64,000 bases of DNA from contig JAGNIU010000006.1 in the NCBI GenBank assembly GCA_018000995.1, forward strand, positions 62,001 to 126,000, read 5' to 3'. The notes below the pieces were generated by a model, which was not told the origin of the DNA, ran no database searches, and saw nothing but the letters and a program-made list of their open reading frames with translations. Position 1 is the first letter of the stretch, and every line of letters starts with the position of its first letter. Positions 52,301 through 61,333 of this stretch are shown here, piece by piece. Source of the DNA: Bacteroidia bacterium (GTDB taxonomy: Bacteria > Bacteroidota > Bacteroidia > B-17B0 > Aurantibacillaceae). The position numbers were made by a program, and so were the translations under genes.

Positions 52301-55147
52301 TTACGAATTATAAAACACTGCTAATACTTTTAAATAAGGCTCTCCATGCAATGACGTGAGGTCATTATAGTATTGGCTTGATGTGCTTAGTATTGTTTCA
52401 ATTTCTCTTTGTCTGTTGTCCTTAATACTGGACCAATAATTTCCTCCAACTCTTTCGCTGAAATCCATTTCTAATTGTTCCATTGCAGCCTTATGCCAAT
52501 TTTCAATCTTTGTTTTGTAATCATCCAACTTCTTTTCCATTTTACCTTCAAGCTTTTGTTGTTCTTCTTGCATGTGATGGGCCGCCCATAGAACAGCATC
52601 AGGCAAAATAGTTTGTAGATTACCAATTTCTTCCTCAGTGATAGTTTCTGTGTGCATCGTTTCTCTCATCTTAAATTCATCAATAAAATTGCTCAATGAG
52701 AAAGTCTTTCTAAGAATGCTACCATCCCATTTTATACCTACAACAAGAAAATCTACAAGAACTGGCTGACTAAGATTGTTTGAAACTTGCCCTTGGAAAA
52801 CAAACCAGGCACTTTTTGCAGGAAATATTTTTGATTTAGAAACAAGTGCAACATCTTTATTAACGCTGGCTTCTAACTTGGTCATATAATATCGTATTAC
52901 AGGATGCAATTCATACAAAACCTGAAACTCAGCCCACTCACCATGTTTTTTCCTCGCTTCATCAATTGATTTTTGAACAAGAGTTTTGTCAAGAGAAAGT
53001 TTGTAAAGACTATTCACTTTCGGTTTTGACTCTGGTGGCAAATCGAACAATATTTGATTAAGCTCCTTTGTATTTATTACCTCAAGGTAATCATCACTCA
53101 CGGTAACTTCATTTTTGCTCAATTGATTTCCAGAACTCAACTGCTCAAATAATTCTTTATAGAAACCAAAATCATTATTGTAAATGGATAGTGGTTTTTC
53201 AAAGGGCTCATCAGTGATAGTAACTTCTGTTGTGTCGCACATTGTGCTAAAATCAAAGCCTCCTTCTTGTTTCTTTTCCAAAAACTCTTCATCTTGATTC
53301 AAAAAAGCATTTTCAACTTGGTTTTCTTCCTGTTCTGCTTCATACAGCTTCATTACAGAGCCTGCGTCACCTAGTGTTTTATAAACAACCTCTTCTTTCT
53401 TCGTTATGCGCTCTATAATATGCAAGTCTGTCTTCAAGCCTTTTATATTTGATTCAGCAATGATATAATGTACAAATGGCGTTTTCTTCTGACCATATCG
53501 GTCAATTCGGCCATTTCTTTGTTCAAGTGTTATGAGGGACCACGGAATATCATAGTTGAACATTCTATTGCAATAGTAATGTAGATTCACACCTTGAGAA
53601 CCTGCATCGGAACACAATAAAATTTTTACTGTGCTATCCTGTTTGCCAAAATCATCAATTATATCTTGTTGTTCAGTATCTGTTAAGCCACCGTGAAAAA
53701 ACTGAACAGATTCTTCTTTTAGTTTAAAATCATAAGCCAGATTTTCTCGCAAGTAAGTTAGCGTATCAATCCTCTCAGCAAAAACCACAAAGCGGTCATC
53801 ATTTGTTTTTCCAGACCATCCAAGCTCAAGTAATGTTTTTTTCAATTGCTGATACTTACTATCAGATTTCGATTTTAGAATTTTCTCAAGCTTACTTTTT
53901 AGTTCGTTTAAAATTCCAAGATTTTCTTCGAACGCATCTTCCTCAGATTTATTTGCTTCAACTTTTTCAATCCTTCGCTTTATGCTTTCAAGCGCTGCTT
54001 GGGGTGAAGACATAAATGCTTTAAAGATTCCAATTGAAAAAAGGAAATCATCTTTTGGTTTCCCGCTTTTGTACGAAGCAATCGCTTTGAATTTAAGTTC
54101 TTGTTGGTATTGCAAGAAATCAATTTCATCAGTGCTTAGGTCGCATGATTCACGAACTACTTTTCTTTCAGAAAAATTAGCACGAACTGCTTCGTCTTCG
54201 ATGTCATTTTTAAATCTTCTTACATAATATGGCTCAACATGACTTTTGTCATAGTCGCCATTTCGAGGAATGGCGGTTGGTTCAATCATGTTAATCAAAT
54301 TGGCGAAGTTTTCCTTTTTACCATTATGCGGAGTAGCAGAAGTAAGAATCAATGACTCGCATTTTTTTGAAATGAATTGAGCTAAGTCACCTTTCTGACT
54401 CTTATCATTTGCAACTGTATGACACTCATCAATTACTACCACATCCCAGCGAGATTTCTCTAAGTAATGTCTGAATTTCGCATTTCTTTTTAGTGTATCA
54501 ATCGAAATGATTGTTTTGTCGTAGTAATCAAATGGATTTTTATTCGCTGGTAACTGCGATTTAATTTTTGCAATTCCTTCTGAATCTAAACGAACCAAAG
54601 GAATTGCAAAGCGATTCCAAATCTCTTGCTGAAATTGAGCAAGAATTGATTTTGGAGCAAGGACCATAATTCGTTTCCCTTTACCTCTCTTAATCATTTC
54701 AGTAAGGAAAATTCCAACTTCGATTGTTTTTCCCAAGCCGACTCCGTCAGCTATAAGCAAACGTGGGCGTGGAAGTTGCAATGCTTTTAAAGTAGGCGTG
54801 AGCTGATAATCTGCGGCATTAATCGCTGCTTTATTTGCAATAGTAATTTTCTCAGAAAAAATTGAAGAGTTTCTGATTTGTGTTTCCAAAAATAATTTTG
54901 TTTTCCTGTAACCACTATCGTTATCAGGAACCAAAGAAGTATGATTCGGGTCAACAGGTTTTATATCCGTATCAAGACTTGAATCAAATGCAAAGCGTTT
55001 ACCTTTTACAAGCTCACTTATTCCTTCAGCATCAATTAAAACAGAACCATCGTGATTTACATTGGTTCCTGTAATAATAAAATCCTCTCCTCTCGTTGAT
55101 ATTCGTTGTCCTATTGTAAGATTCATTCTCCCTAAATTTTTAATCAT
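52301..55147 (-). CDS. SNF2-like SF2 helicase (DrmD-like)
   Basis: 948 aa, with M8 (55126) as an alternative start. Motif I is ADGVGLGKTIEV (133-144), Ia LAPKSILAQFQQE, II DECH (230-233), III TSATPHNGK, then the helicase-C half with QGVNLHYYCNRMFNYDIPW, and motif VI QRNGRIDRYGQ near 540. The C-terminal 350 residues are helical with charged coiled-coil-like stretches. Layout and length match DrmD of class 1 DISARM and BrxHII of BREX. It overlaps the XRE gene by 8 bases and is followed by the methylase, the order drmD-drmMI seen in DISARM. Confidence 0.87.
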   Translation of the reverse strand: MIKNLGRMNLTIGQRISTRGEDFIITGTNVNHDGSVLIDAEGISELVKGKRFAFDSSLDTDIKPVDPNHTSLVPDNDSGYRKTKLFLETQIRNSSIFSEKITIANKAAINAADYQLTPTLKALQLPRPRLLIADGVGLGKTIEVGIFLTEMIKRGKGKRIMVLAPKSILAQFQQEIWNRFAIPLVRLDSEGIAKIKSQLPANKNPFDYYDKTIISIDTLKRNAKFRHYLEKSRWDVVVIDECHTVANDKSQKGDLAQFISKKCESLILTSATPHNGKKENFANLINMIEPTAIPRNGDYDKSHVEPYYVRRFKNDIEDEAVRANFSERKVVRESCDLSTDEIDFLQYQQELKFKAIASYKSGKPKDDFLFSIGIFKAFMSSPQAALESIKRRIEKVEANKSEEDAFEENLGILNELKSKLEKILKSKSDSKYQQLKKTLLELGWSGKTNDDRFVVFAERIDTLTYLRENLAYDFKLKEESVQFFHGGLTDTEQQDIIDDFGKQDSTVKILLCSDAGSQGVNLHYYCNRMFNYDIPWSLITLEQRNGRIDRYGQKKTPFVHYIIAESNIKGLKTDLHIIERITKKEEVVYKTLGDAGSVMKLYEAEQEENQVENAFLNQDEEFLEKKQEGGFDFSTMCDTTEVTITDEPFEKPLSIYNNDFGFYKELFEQLSSGNQLSKNEVTVSDDYLEVINTKELNQILFDLPPESKPKVNSLYKLSLDKTLVQKSIDEARKKHGEWAEFQVLYELHPVIRYYMTKLEASVNKDVALVSKSKIFPAKSAWFVFQGQVSNNLSQPVLVDFLVVGIKWDGSILRKTFSLSNFIDEFKMRETMHTETITEEEIGNLQTILPDAVLWAAHHMQEEQQKLEGKMEKKLDDYKTKIENWHKAAMEQLEMDFSERVGGNYWSSIKDNRQREIETILSTSSQYYNDLTSLHGEPYLKVLAVFYNS

Positions 55148-55424
55148 TCAATTCACTGAGTGCTTTTCTGAGGCCTTTTTTACCTGAAGGGTCATTGCCA
55201 ACAAGGCTTATTACCTTATCTGCATACCAAAGCGTCAGTAACGAATCTGATTCAACATCAAAATATTTAGCAAGTTTTTCTATCTGCTCCTTTCCTAAAA
55301 ATCGCTCACCATGTTCAACCTTGCTTACCATGGCTGTATCGCATTCTAAATGTGCTGCAACTTGGCGTAGAAGTAGTTTTTTGCGCTCACGAATTTCCTT
55401 GATTTTCCTTCCTAATTGGTTCAT
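55140..55424 (-). CDS. XRE-family regulator of the defence operon
   Basis: 94 aa; the HTH_3 domain lies at about 5-62 (LGRKIKEIRERKKLLLRQVAAHLECDTAMVSKVEHGERF, in segments) with a short helical tail. First gene of the leftward seven-gene operon and overlapping the SNF2 gene by 8 bases, so it is translated with it. It most likely autoregulates and may control the divergent operon through the inverted repeat at 55441-55464. Confidence 0.88.
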   Translation of the reverse strand: MNQLGRKIKEIRERKKLLLRQVAAHLECDTAMVSKVEHGERFLGKEQIEKLAKYFDVESDSLLTLWYADKVISLVGNDPSGKKGLRKALSELND

Positions 55425-55440
55425 CGCTATTTGTATTTAA

Positions 55441-55464
55441 TTTGACTTGTCAGAATGTGTCAAA
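55441..55464. promoter_or_regulatory. Operator candidate in divergent defence promoter
   Basis: TTTGAC-N12-GTCAAA inverted repeat in the 105-base space between the two divergent defence operons. TAACTTTA at 55491-55498 is close to the Bacteroidota -7 consensus for the rightward operon. One XRE dimer here could control both directions. Confidence 0.55.
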
Positions 55465-55529
55465 TTTATAAGAATATTGTTAACTTTAGGAAAGTATCTG
55501 ATAAATTTTAATAGTTTTAAGGTAAAGTA

Positions 55530-56588
55530 ATGTTAAGAGTATTTTCAAATAGCAGGAAACAGATTGATTTTGTTGAATATGACAAATCAACTGTGCTTAA
55601 TAGGGCAATAACCACCGCAGCTATAAGAAATGGAAACTTTACGTTTACAAATCACGAATTGGCGATAGCTATTGCCAGGGCAACAATTGGCTCTTCATTA
55701 CCAAAAGACCCAATATCTTTTGCAGAGTATGGAGCTGCATTTTATAATCTAATGACACTTGAGGATATGCGCCATCCCGCATTTAGAGTTAATTCTCAAT
55801 CAGTAAAGAGATATAGAGACTTTTCAAAAACAACAAGAACAGGAGAACTCGCTCAAGGAATATCTTTTTTGTTTGCGCAAAAAGTATTGAGACACTCGGC
55901 AATTGTAGATTTCAAATTATTCTTTGAAAGAATTGGGTCTCCAATTCATAGCGTTGCTAAAACTCCAGATTATATAATTGCAGACAATATATATGGTGGT
56001 GTTGACCTTATGGAATGCAAGGGGGCTTACATACCTTCACAAAATACAATTGAAAACAGGATAATTGCTGTAAATAATCAATGTCAGAGCGGAGAATCTA
56101 TTGTAAACAGTATCCTTAATTGGAGGGTCAATAATACATACTCCTGCTGTATTAGTGTTTCAAATGAGAATTCTCCTGCTGGAACCAAAATCCATTTTGC
56201 GGACCCGCCAGGAAAACAATTGGAAGACGCTAATTTAATTCAACTAATTCGTTTCCATTATGCGTCTTGGTTTTTACTTGCAGGAGATTTTGACAATGCC
56301 TCTCTTCTATTAAAGAATAAAGCGCCTCAAATATATGAGGAACCTGAAGTTTCATATCGGGGAAAAAACATTAATGAAGTTTTCTTCCCAATTGGAAATC
56401 AAAATTGGCCTGACCCATTGAATAGGTTTTATATTTCTAAACAAACTCTTGATGTAATAAAAGGAGAATCTAAAAAGCTACCTTATTTGGTGCAATCTGA
56501 AACAGAGGAAAAAGAAAACAGAGAAAGTATTATTTTTCGAGATGGTATCATGTTTAAATTGAATAGAGGTCCTGAACAAATCGGATAA
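55530..56588 (+). CDS. PD-(D/E)xK-like restriction-type protein
   Basis: 352 aa. TPDYIIAD (D147) and DLMECKGAYIPS (E162-C-K164) fit the PD-(D/E)xK nuclease active site. The N-terminal 140 residues are helical (NRAITTAAIRNGNFTFTN, ELAIAIARATIG) and the C-terminal half is mixed. No known restriction family is recognised. The gene ends as the helicase gene begins (TAATG overlap), so the two products probably cooperate: nuclease plus translocase. It is the first gene of the rightward operon. Confidence 0.65.
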   Translation: MLRVFSNSRKQIDFVEYDKSTVLNRAITTAAIRNGNFTFTNHELAIAIARATIGSSLPKDPISFAEYGAAFYNLMTLEDMRHPAFRVNSQSVKRYRDFSKTTRTGELAQGISFLFAQKVLRHSAIVDFKLFFERIGSPIHSVAKTPDYIIADNIYGGVDLMECKGAYIPSQNTIENRIIAVNNQCQSGESIVNSILNWRVNNTYSCCISVSNENSPAGTKIHFADPPGKQLEDANLIQLIRFHYASWFLLAGDFDNASLLLKNKAPQIYEEPEVSYRGKNINEVFFPIGNQNWPDPLNRFYISKQTLDVIKGESKKLPYLVQSETEEKENRESIIFRDGIMFKLNRGPEQIG

Positions 56589-59500
56589 TGGAACAGGTTG
56601 GTAATTTTCAAATACTTAAGGAATACCAAAAGCTAAATGAGAACATTTCATTGTGGTTTGCTGAATCACAAGAAGGACTATACTTTGAAGTTCTCATTAT
56701 TAAAAAAAAGGCTGAGTACCAAACTTTGCTTGACAGAATTTTAAGAAGTGAAATTCAACCTATCCTTAATGCCAGCATAGAGGGGTTTCAGAAAACTCTT
56801 CAATTTGATTTGGACACGGAACAACAGGTTTACTACATTGTTTACGAACCGTTAGGCGGAGAACTGGTTCCCTTGTCAAATATTTCCCTTCTTAATTTCA
56901 AAAATATAGTATTAGGAATAGATGCACTGAAGAAACAGAACCGCTTTTGTCACATTTTTAGCCCAGCTTACTTATTGTCAACCAATAAGCATCTAAAGTT
57001 GCGTTTTTTGGGCCTTTTCGAACTGTTTAAGCAACAAGGCTTGCTTGAAGCAAAGTATTTGGCTCCAGAAATAACAGAATGGCTTAACGACACAAAAAAG
57101 TCAAGACCTAATTTCCAAGCGGATATCTATTCTCTCTTTAAAACTTTTGAATCTTTCGTAGTTAAAACAAACCATCCAAAATTAAACCAAGTTTTTAATC
57201 AAGCCACAGTCGAAAAGCGAACAGAACGCTATGTAAGATACAGGGAAATAATAGATGACCTGGAGCAAATAAAACTGCCGAGTCTGGCAAGCAAAGCAAA
57301 GCCAACGGTTTTAGTAAACACACATCGAGGAGATGAAGATAAGTTAATACCAATACTTGAAGACCTGAGCAACGGTTGTCATATCTTATATGACCCAAAT
57401 TCAGATATTGATTCGATTGAAGCAAGCTTCTCCACCAAGAACTATTCTGGAAAATTTACTATTGACGACAGAAATTATATTTTCATAAAATACAGCTCTT
57501 GCCGAAAAACTTCTAACCAAGGTGTTTTAAGCGATGGTTTTTTTGTTGACCTAAATTTTGATTTCGAGGCCATTCATTTTTTTGATTCTCTTTCTTTTTT
57601 TAGAAGTAAATGGAGGGACCAAAATTCGCTTGCCAAATTTCATCAACAAAAAAGAAATCTTTTAAAAGAATGGCATACACTCCCTGCAATGGAAATGGAA
57701 TTTGTTGAAGAAACGGCCTTTAAAGCCTCTTACATTAAAAGGGAACAAAGTAAAAGCACACCAACAAATATTATTTTCACTCTTGATGACAAATTTCGAA
57801 GCTGGTCAAAATTTGTTGAATTAAAACAAAACAAAGTCGAACTCTCTCTCAATGATAAAATCATTGGCCAAATCAATGATTATAAAATGAAGGAATCTGT
57901 TCTGATTATAAAAGATTCAAAACTAACACTCGATGAGATTCCAGAAATTGGAGAGCTCATTCAGGATATTCGAAAAGAGATTGGGCAATTTAAAAAACAA
58001 GTTGAAGCTGTTAAAAAGTTTGAGAAAAGAGATATCGTTAACCCTGACCTTTCGAGTATTCTTGCTTCTCCCGAACGAGTGCCTGAATCCAAGCAATCCA
58101 TCTTCCAATCCGATTATGATAACTTCAAGGAGATAGTCATCAATCCTAAGTTGAAATCAGACGACTCTCAGAGAGAAGCAGTTTACAATGCTCTACGACA
58201 CAAACCCCTTTATTTAATTCAAGGCCCCCCAGGTACTGGAAAAACAACTGTGATAGTTGAACTCATTCAACAAATAATAAAAGACAAACCGACTGCAAAA
58301 ATTCTTGTGACTTCGCAATCTAATCTTGCAGTGGATAATGTTCTGGAACAGCTTCCTGAAAATGTTCTGTTTATGCGGCTGGCGGCGAAGGAAGAAAGAA
58401 TAACTAATGAGAAAATAAAAAGGCATTCTTTCACAAACAAACTTAAGCATTGGGTGCAAGAAACTCAGGAACGGTCTTCAGATAATTTCAATTCAAAATT
58501 TAAAGAGGCCAGTCGAGATAAAGCTTTAATTGAATTTTATAATTCCTATAGCAATCTTAATAGGAACGAAGATTTTAAAAACTTCACTAATCACCTTCGA
58601 ATGAGAAGTCAACATATTAAAGGCATGTTTGAGAAGGCAAAAAGTTTCAAAGACGCAGACAAAATATTCGAAACCAAACTGGGAAGTAAATATCAACGTT
58701 TAAAATTAATTCAAAAAGAGTGGTTTGCTTTTTTAGCGAATGCCGAATCTGAGGATGGAGACAAAAAGAAATCAATGATGAACGATGGCAGCGCAGAAAT
58801 TGATTTGCAGACCGCATTCCTTAAATCGGTTAATGTTATTGGAGCTACCTGTATACATATTGCAAGTGGCCAGTACAATAAAATTAATTTTAAGTTCGAC
58901 TATGTTATCATGGACGAAAGCAGTAAGGCAAGTCCAGCGGAAACATTGGTTCCTGTTAACATGGGCCAAAACATTATACTCATTGGAGACCATAAACAGT
59001 TACCGCCAGTAATCACCAGAGAGGAAGCTGTAAGACAAAAAGTACGAACTGAGTTAGAGGATAATGGATTGGATATTGAAAAAACTTTTGGCGAAAGTCT
59101 TTTTGAGAAACTCATTATTGCTTTTGAACATAATCCTCAACTTCAGAACAATGTAAAAATGCTCGACATCCAATATCGGATGCCAAAACAAATAGGAAAT
59201 ATTATTTCAAAGTTCTTTTATCAGGGAAAGCTCAGGAACCCAGATATAAAAGTTTTACCTTCCTACGACCAGGATAAATCTCACGAACTTAATTTCAAAA
59301 TACCAACAGTTTCAATAGTTGAATCGGTTTCGAATTCAGAAGTTAAAGTCCCTGCTTCAGTTGTTTTTGTCAGCACGTCATTAAAGGAGAATCCGAGCGA
59401 TAACAATAATCTCTCAGATAGAAGAAACGAATGTAATAAGACCACAATTGAAGAGGTACTAACTGAATTGGATTTATTGTACAAGGATAATCACAAGAAG

Positions 59501-59929
59501 AAAAAACCATTTACTGTAGGAATTATCGCTGGTTACAGAGGACAGGTTAATTTGTTGAAAGACAAAATAAATCTTGCTAAGTATAAAAGTTTTGAAATAA
59601 TAAATAAAGAGGGACGTGCAGAATCCCTTATCGAAATAAATACAGTGGATAAATTCCAGGGGGCTGAAAGGGATATCATTATTTACGATGTAGTAAAGAG
59701 TAGTAAGGGACCAACCAATATTGGCTTTTTGGATGATTACAGAAGGATTAACGTTGCACTGTCAAGAGTTAAACGTCTGCTGATTATTGTCGGAGACAGC
59801 GAGTACATCATGAAGCGAGCAAGTCTGAACAAAGACTCACAGTTTAAAGAATTTAAGCTTCGGGAAATTACAATGGAGCTTGAAAGGCAGGGAGTAATCG
59901 TAAATAACTTCAGGGATATTATATTATGA
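56588..59929 (+). CDS. Pseudokinase-SF1 (Upf1/Dna2-like) helicase fusion
   Basis: 1113 aa. Residues about 1-205 look like a Ser/Thr protein-kinase fold: FQILKEYQ...VLIIKKK (VAIK-like), YYIVYEPLGGEL (hinge), HIFSPAYLL where HRDLKPxNIL belongs, LKLRFLGLF where DFG belongs, KYLAPEI (APE) and QADIYSLFKTFESF (DxWS region). The catalytic and DFG Asp are absent, so it is a pseudokinase. The helicase follows: motif I QGPPGTGKTTVI (about 543-554), II YVIMDESSKASPAE (about 770), III IGDHKQLPP, then DIQYRMP, VDKFQGAERDI and VALSRVKR (about 1057). It ends in an ATGA overlap with the next gene. Confidence 0.85.
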   Translation: MEQVGNFQILKEYQKLNENISLWFAESQEGLYFEVLIIKKKAEYQTLLDRILRSEIQPILNASIEGFQKTLQFDLDTEQQVYYIVYEPLGGELVPLSNISLLNFKNIVLGIDALKKQNRFCHIFSPAYLLSTNKHLKLRFLGLFELFKQQGLLEAKYLAPEITEWLNDTKKSRPNFQADIYSLFKTFESFVVKTNHPKLNQVFNQATVEKRTERYVRYREIIDDLEQIKLPSLASKAKPTVLVNTHRGDEDKLIPILEDLSNGCHILYDPNSDIDSIEASFSTKNYSGKFTIDDRNYIFIKYSSCRKTSNQGVLSDGFFVDLNFDFEAIHFFDSLSFFRSKWRDQNSLAKFHQQKRNLLKEWHTLPAMEMEFVEETAFKASYIKREQSKSTPTNIIFTLDDKFRSWSKFVELKQNKVELSLNDKIIGQINDYKMKESVLIIKDSKLTLDEIPEIGELIQDIRKEIGQFKKQVEAVKKFEKRDIVNPDLSSILASPERVPESKQSIFQSDYDNFKEIVINPKLKSDDSQREAVYNALRHKPLYLIQGPPGTGKTTVIVELIQQIIKDKPTAKILVTSQSNLAVDNVLEQLPENVLFMRLAAKEERITNEKIKRHSFTNKLKHWVQETQERSSDNFNSKFKEASRDKALIEFYNSYSNLNRNEDFKNFTNHLRMRSQHIKGMFEKAKSFKDADKIFETKLGSKYQRLKLIQKEWFAFLANAESEDGDKKKSMMNDGSAEIDLQTAFLKSVNVIGATCIHIASGQYNKINFKFDYVIMDESSKASPAETLVPVNMGQNIILIGDHKQLPPVITREEAVRQKVRTELEDNGLDIEKTFGESLFEKLIIAFEHNPQLQNNVKMLDIQYRMPKQIGNIISKFFYQGKLRNPDIKVLPSYDQDKSHELNFKIPTVSIVESVSNSEVKVPASVVFVSTSLKENPSDNNNLSDRRNECNKTTIEEVLTELDLLYKDNHKKKKPFTVGIIAGYRGQVNLLKDKINLAKYKSFEIINKEGRAESLIEINTVDKFQGAERDIIIYDVVKSSKGPTNIGFLDDYRRINVALSRVKRLLIIVGDSEYIMKRASLNKDSQFKEFKLREITMELERQGVIVNNFRDIIL

Positions 59930-60753
59930 GTAAGCAGAGAGATGATAAAAATATAGACCCGAAGTTCCAAAGAGCTTATGATATGTTCAAGCATAATCAC
60001 AATCCTGATTATGTGCTAAGTACTATATTTGAACTATACTTACCATTCTGGGCCTGTCGTACTGCCGTGATAGTTGAAAAGGACCTTGCTCTTGACAAAC
60101 TAAGTAAGATTTTTTTGGAGTTAATTCAATCAGGGATTTCCAAACACGATGACCTGTGCTCATTTCTCGGAGTTAATACAAATTCATTTATTACAACACA
60201 ACTTCACTTCTTGTTGAAACATGGATTGCTTGGTGAAGAATTTTCTACAACAGGGTCTGAATATAAAATCACCAATGAAGGTTTAGCTTTTCTTGAAAAG
60301 AAAACAAGGCTGAAAAACCTGGAGACTATTGAGTTTGATTATTTCTTTAACGATATTGGATTAAGTTTTCTTGACAAATATGGTTCGGTAAATGAAGTTG
60401 GCAAAGCCAAGAAGGCATCGGTAAATTACCGATTTTCAGAAACACGAAGACTGCCCATCAACAGTAAACTTATTGCTCATAAGAATAGACCGAACAACAT
60501 CAACAAAGTAGATTTCGCAAGATTCTTCAATCAATTGAATAAAACGATGACCTTTTATGATTTGGAAGAGGCAGAAGCAGAAATTCATAAACGTTCAGTT
60601 TGTTTTTTAGCACTTGAATATTCTGATAAATCTGGCGCTAAAAAATATGACATACGGCTGTCAAAGAAAACCTCTGGAGCATTTAAGGAGCATTCATTAG
60701 ATGAGGAATTATCAAAAGCAGTTACCCAATATTATAAAAAGAATCCCCTATGA
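59926..60753 (+). CDS. Winged-helix protein of unknown function
   Basis: 275 aa. Residues about 55-118 (LELIQSGISKHDDLCSFLGV, FITTQLHFLLKHGLL, YKITNEGLAFLEK) form a winged-helix fold like those of phage-like and defence-associated regulators. The rest is mixed, with a basic C-terminus. It overlaps both neighbours by four bases (ATGA), so expression is tightly coupled to the helicase and to the last gene. It could recognise DNA or sense a protein partner; no enzyme motif is visible. Confidence 0.6.
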   Translation: MSKQRDDKNIDPKFQRAYDMFKHNHNPDYVLSTIFELYLPFWACRTAVIVEKDLALDKLSKIFLELIQSGISKHDDLCSFLGVNTNSFITTQLHFLLKHGLLGEEFSTTGSEYKITNEGLAFLEKKTRLKNLETIEFDYFFNDIGLSFLDKYGSVNEVGKAKKASVNYRFSETRRLPINSKLIAHKNRPNNINKVDFARFFNQLNKTMTFYDLEEAEAEIHKRSVCFLALEYSDKSGAKKYDIRLSKKTSGAFKEHSLDEELSKAVTQYYKKNPL

Positions 60754-61316
60754 AATTATTGGAATTAGTTGATTTGGCTTACCAGAACGCCAATGAAGTT
60801 GAATTTGGAAATAGTCCTGCCTGGGATACCGAAACATTTACAAGTAACTGGTTTTCAACAAGAAACAGTATTCAGCCTTCAGCTCCAGGATTATATTGGT
60901 TTATCTCGGATGCTGTTTTGAATAATTTGGTTCGCCCCGCAGGCTTACCTTTAAAGGGCTGCGATTTTACCCACACCTCTAATTTGCTTATGACACACTT
61001 CGGAGAAGATTTGATTACCAGAATGGATAATTCAAATTTAAAGGTTGTCTATAATGGTCATGAGAAAAATGTGATGGGAAGAGTTCGCTCGCATTTTGCA
61101 CTTAATAATCCTTTAACGGGGGCCTTGGGTTTGAATTATTATTCATTATCCCAATATAATTGGAGACTTCTTTATTTTACCACAAGAGATTTAGAGCGAA
61201 TTCCAGAGGGCAGCAGACAAGGTTTAACTAATTTATTAAACTTCAGAACGGGAAGAATAGCTCTTGAAAATGCCTGGAGAATTAAACACGGCTGGCCACC
61301 CTTATGCAAGGCCTAA
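60750..61316 (+). CDS. Divergent GIY-YIG-like nuclease candidate
   Basis: 188 aa. APGLYWF (GLY at 47-49), VVYNGHEKNVMGRVRSHF (YNG at 101-103, R111/R113, H115) and ALENAWRIKHGWPPLC (E173) follow the order and approximate spacing of the GIY-YIG nuclease motifs: GIY, YIG, Arg and the metal Glu. The second motif is YNG instead of YIG and the insertion between the first two is long (about 50 residues). It is the last gene of the island and ends just before the right end, in an ATGA overlap with the wHTH gene. Confidence 0.6.
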   Translation: MKLLELVDLAYQNANEVEFGNSPAWDTETFTSNWFSTRNSIQPSAPGLYWFISDAVLNNLVRPAGLPLKGCDFTHTSNLLMTHFGEDLITRMDNSNLKVVYNGHEKNVMGRVRSHFALNNPLTGALGLNYYSLSQYNWRLLYFTTRDLERIPEGSRQGLTNLLNFRTGRIALENAWRIKHGWPPLCKA

Positions 61317-61333
61317 GAGGGAGAAATTTCTCC

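Noticed and set aside
36793-55424. A BREX locus, because of the PglX-like methylase and BrxHII-like helicase
   Set aside because: No PglZ phosphatase, no BrxC/PglY ATPase and no BrxA/BrxB/BrxL homologue is present in the window.
36793-55424. A complete class 1 DISARM system
   Set aside because: The helicase and DUF1998 parts are one 2104-aa protein, and I find no HKD (PLD) protein for DrmC; calling it DISARM outright would overstate the match.
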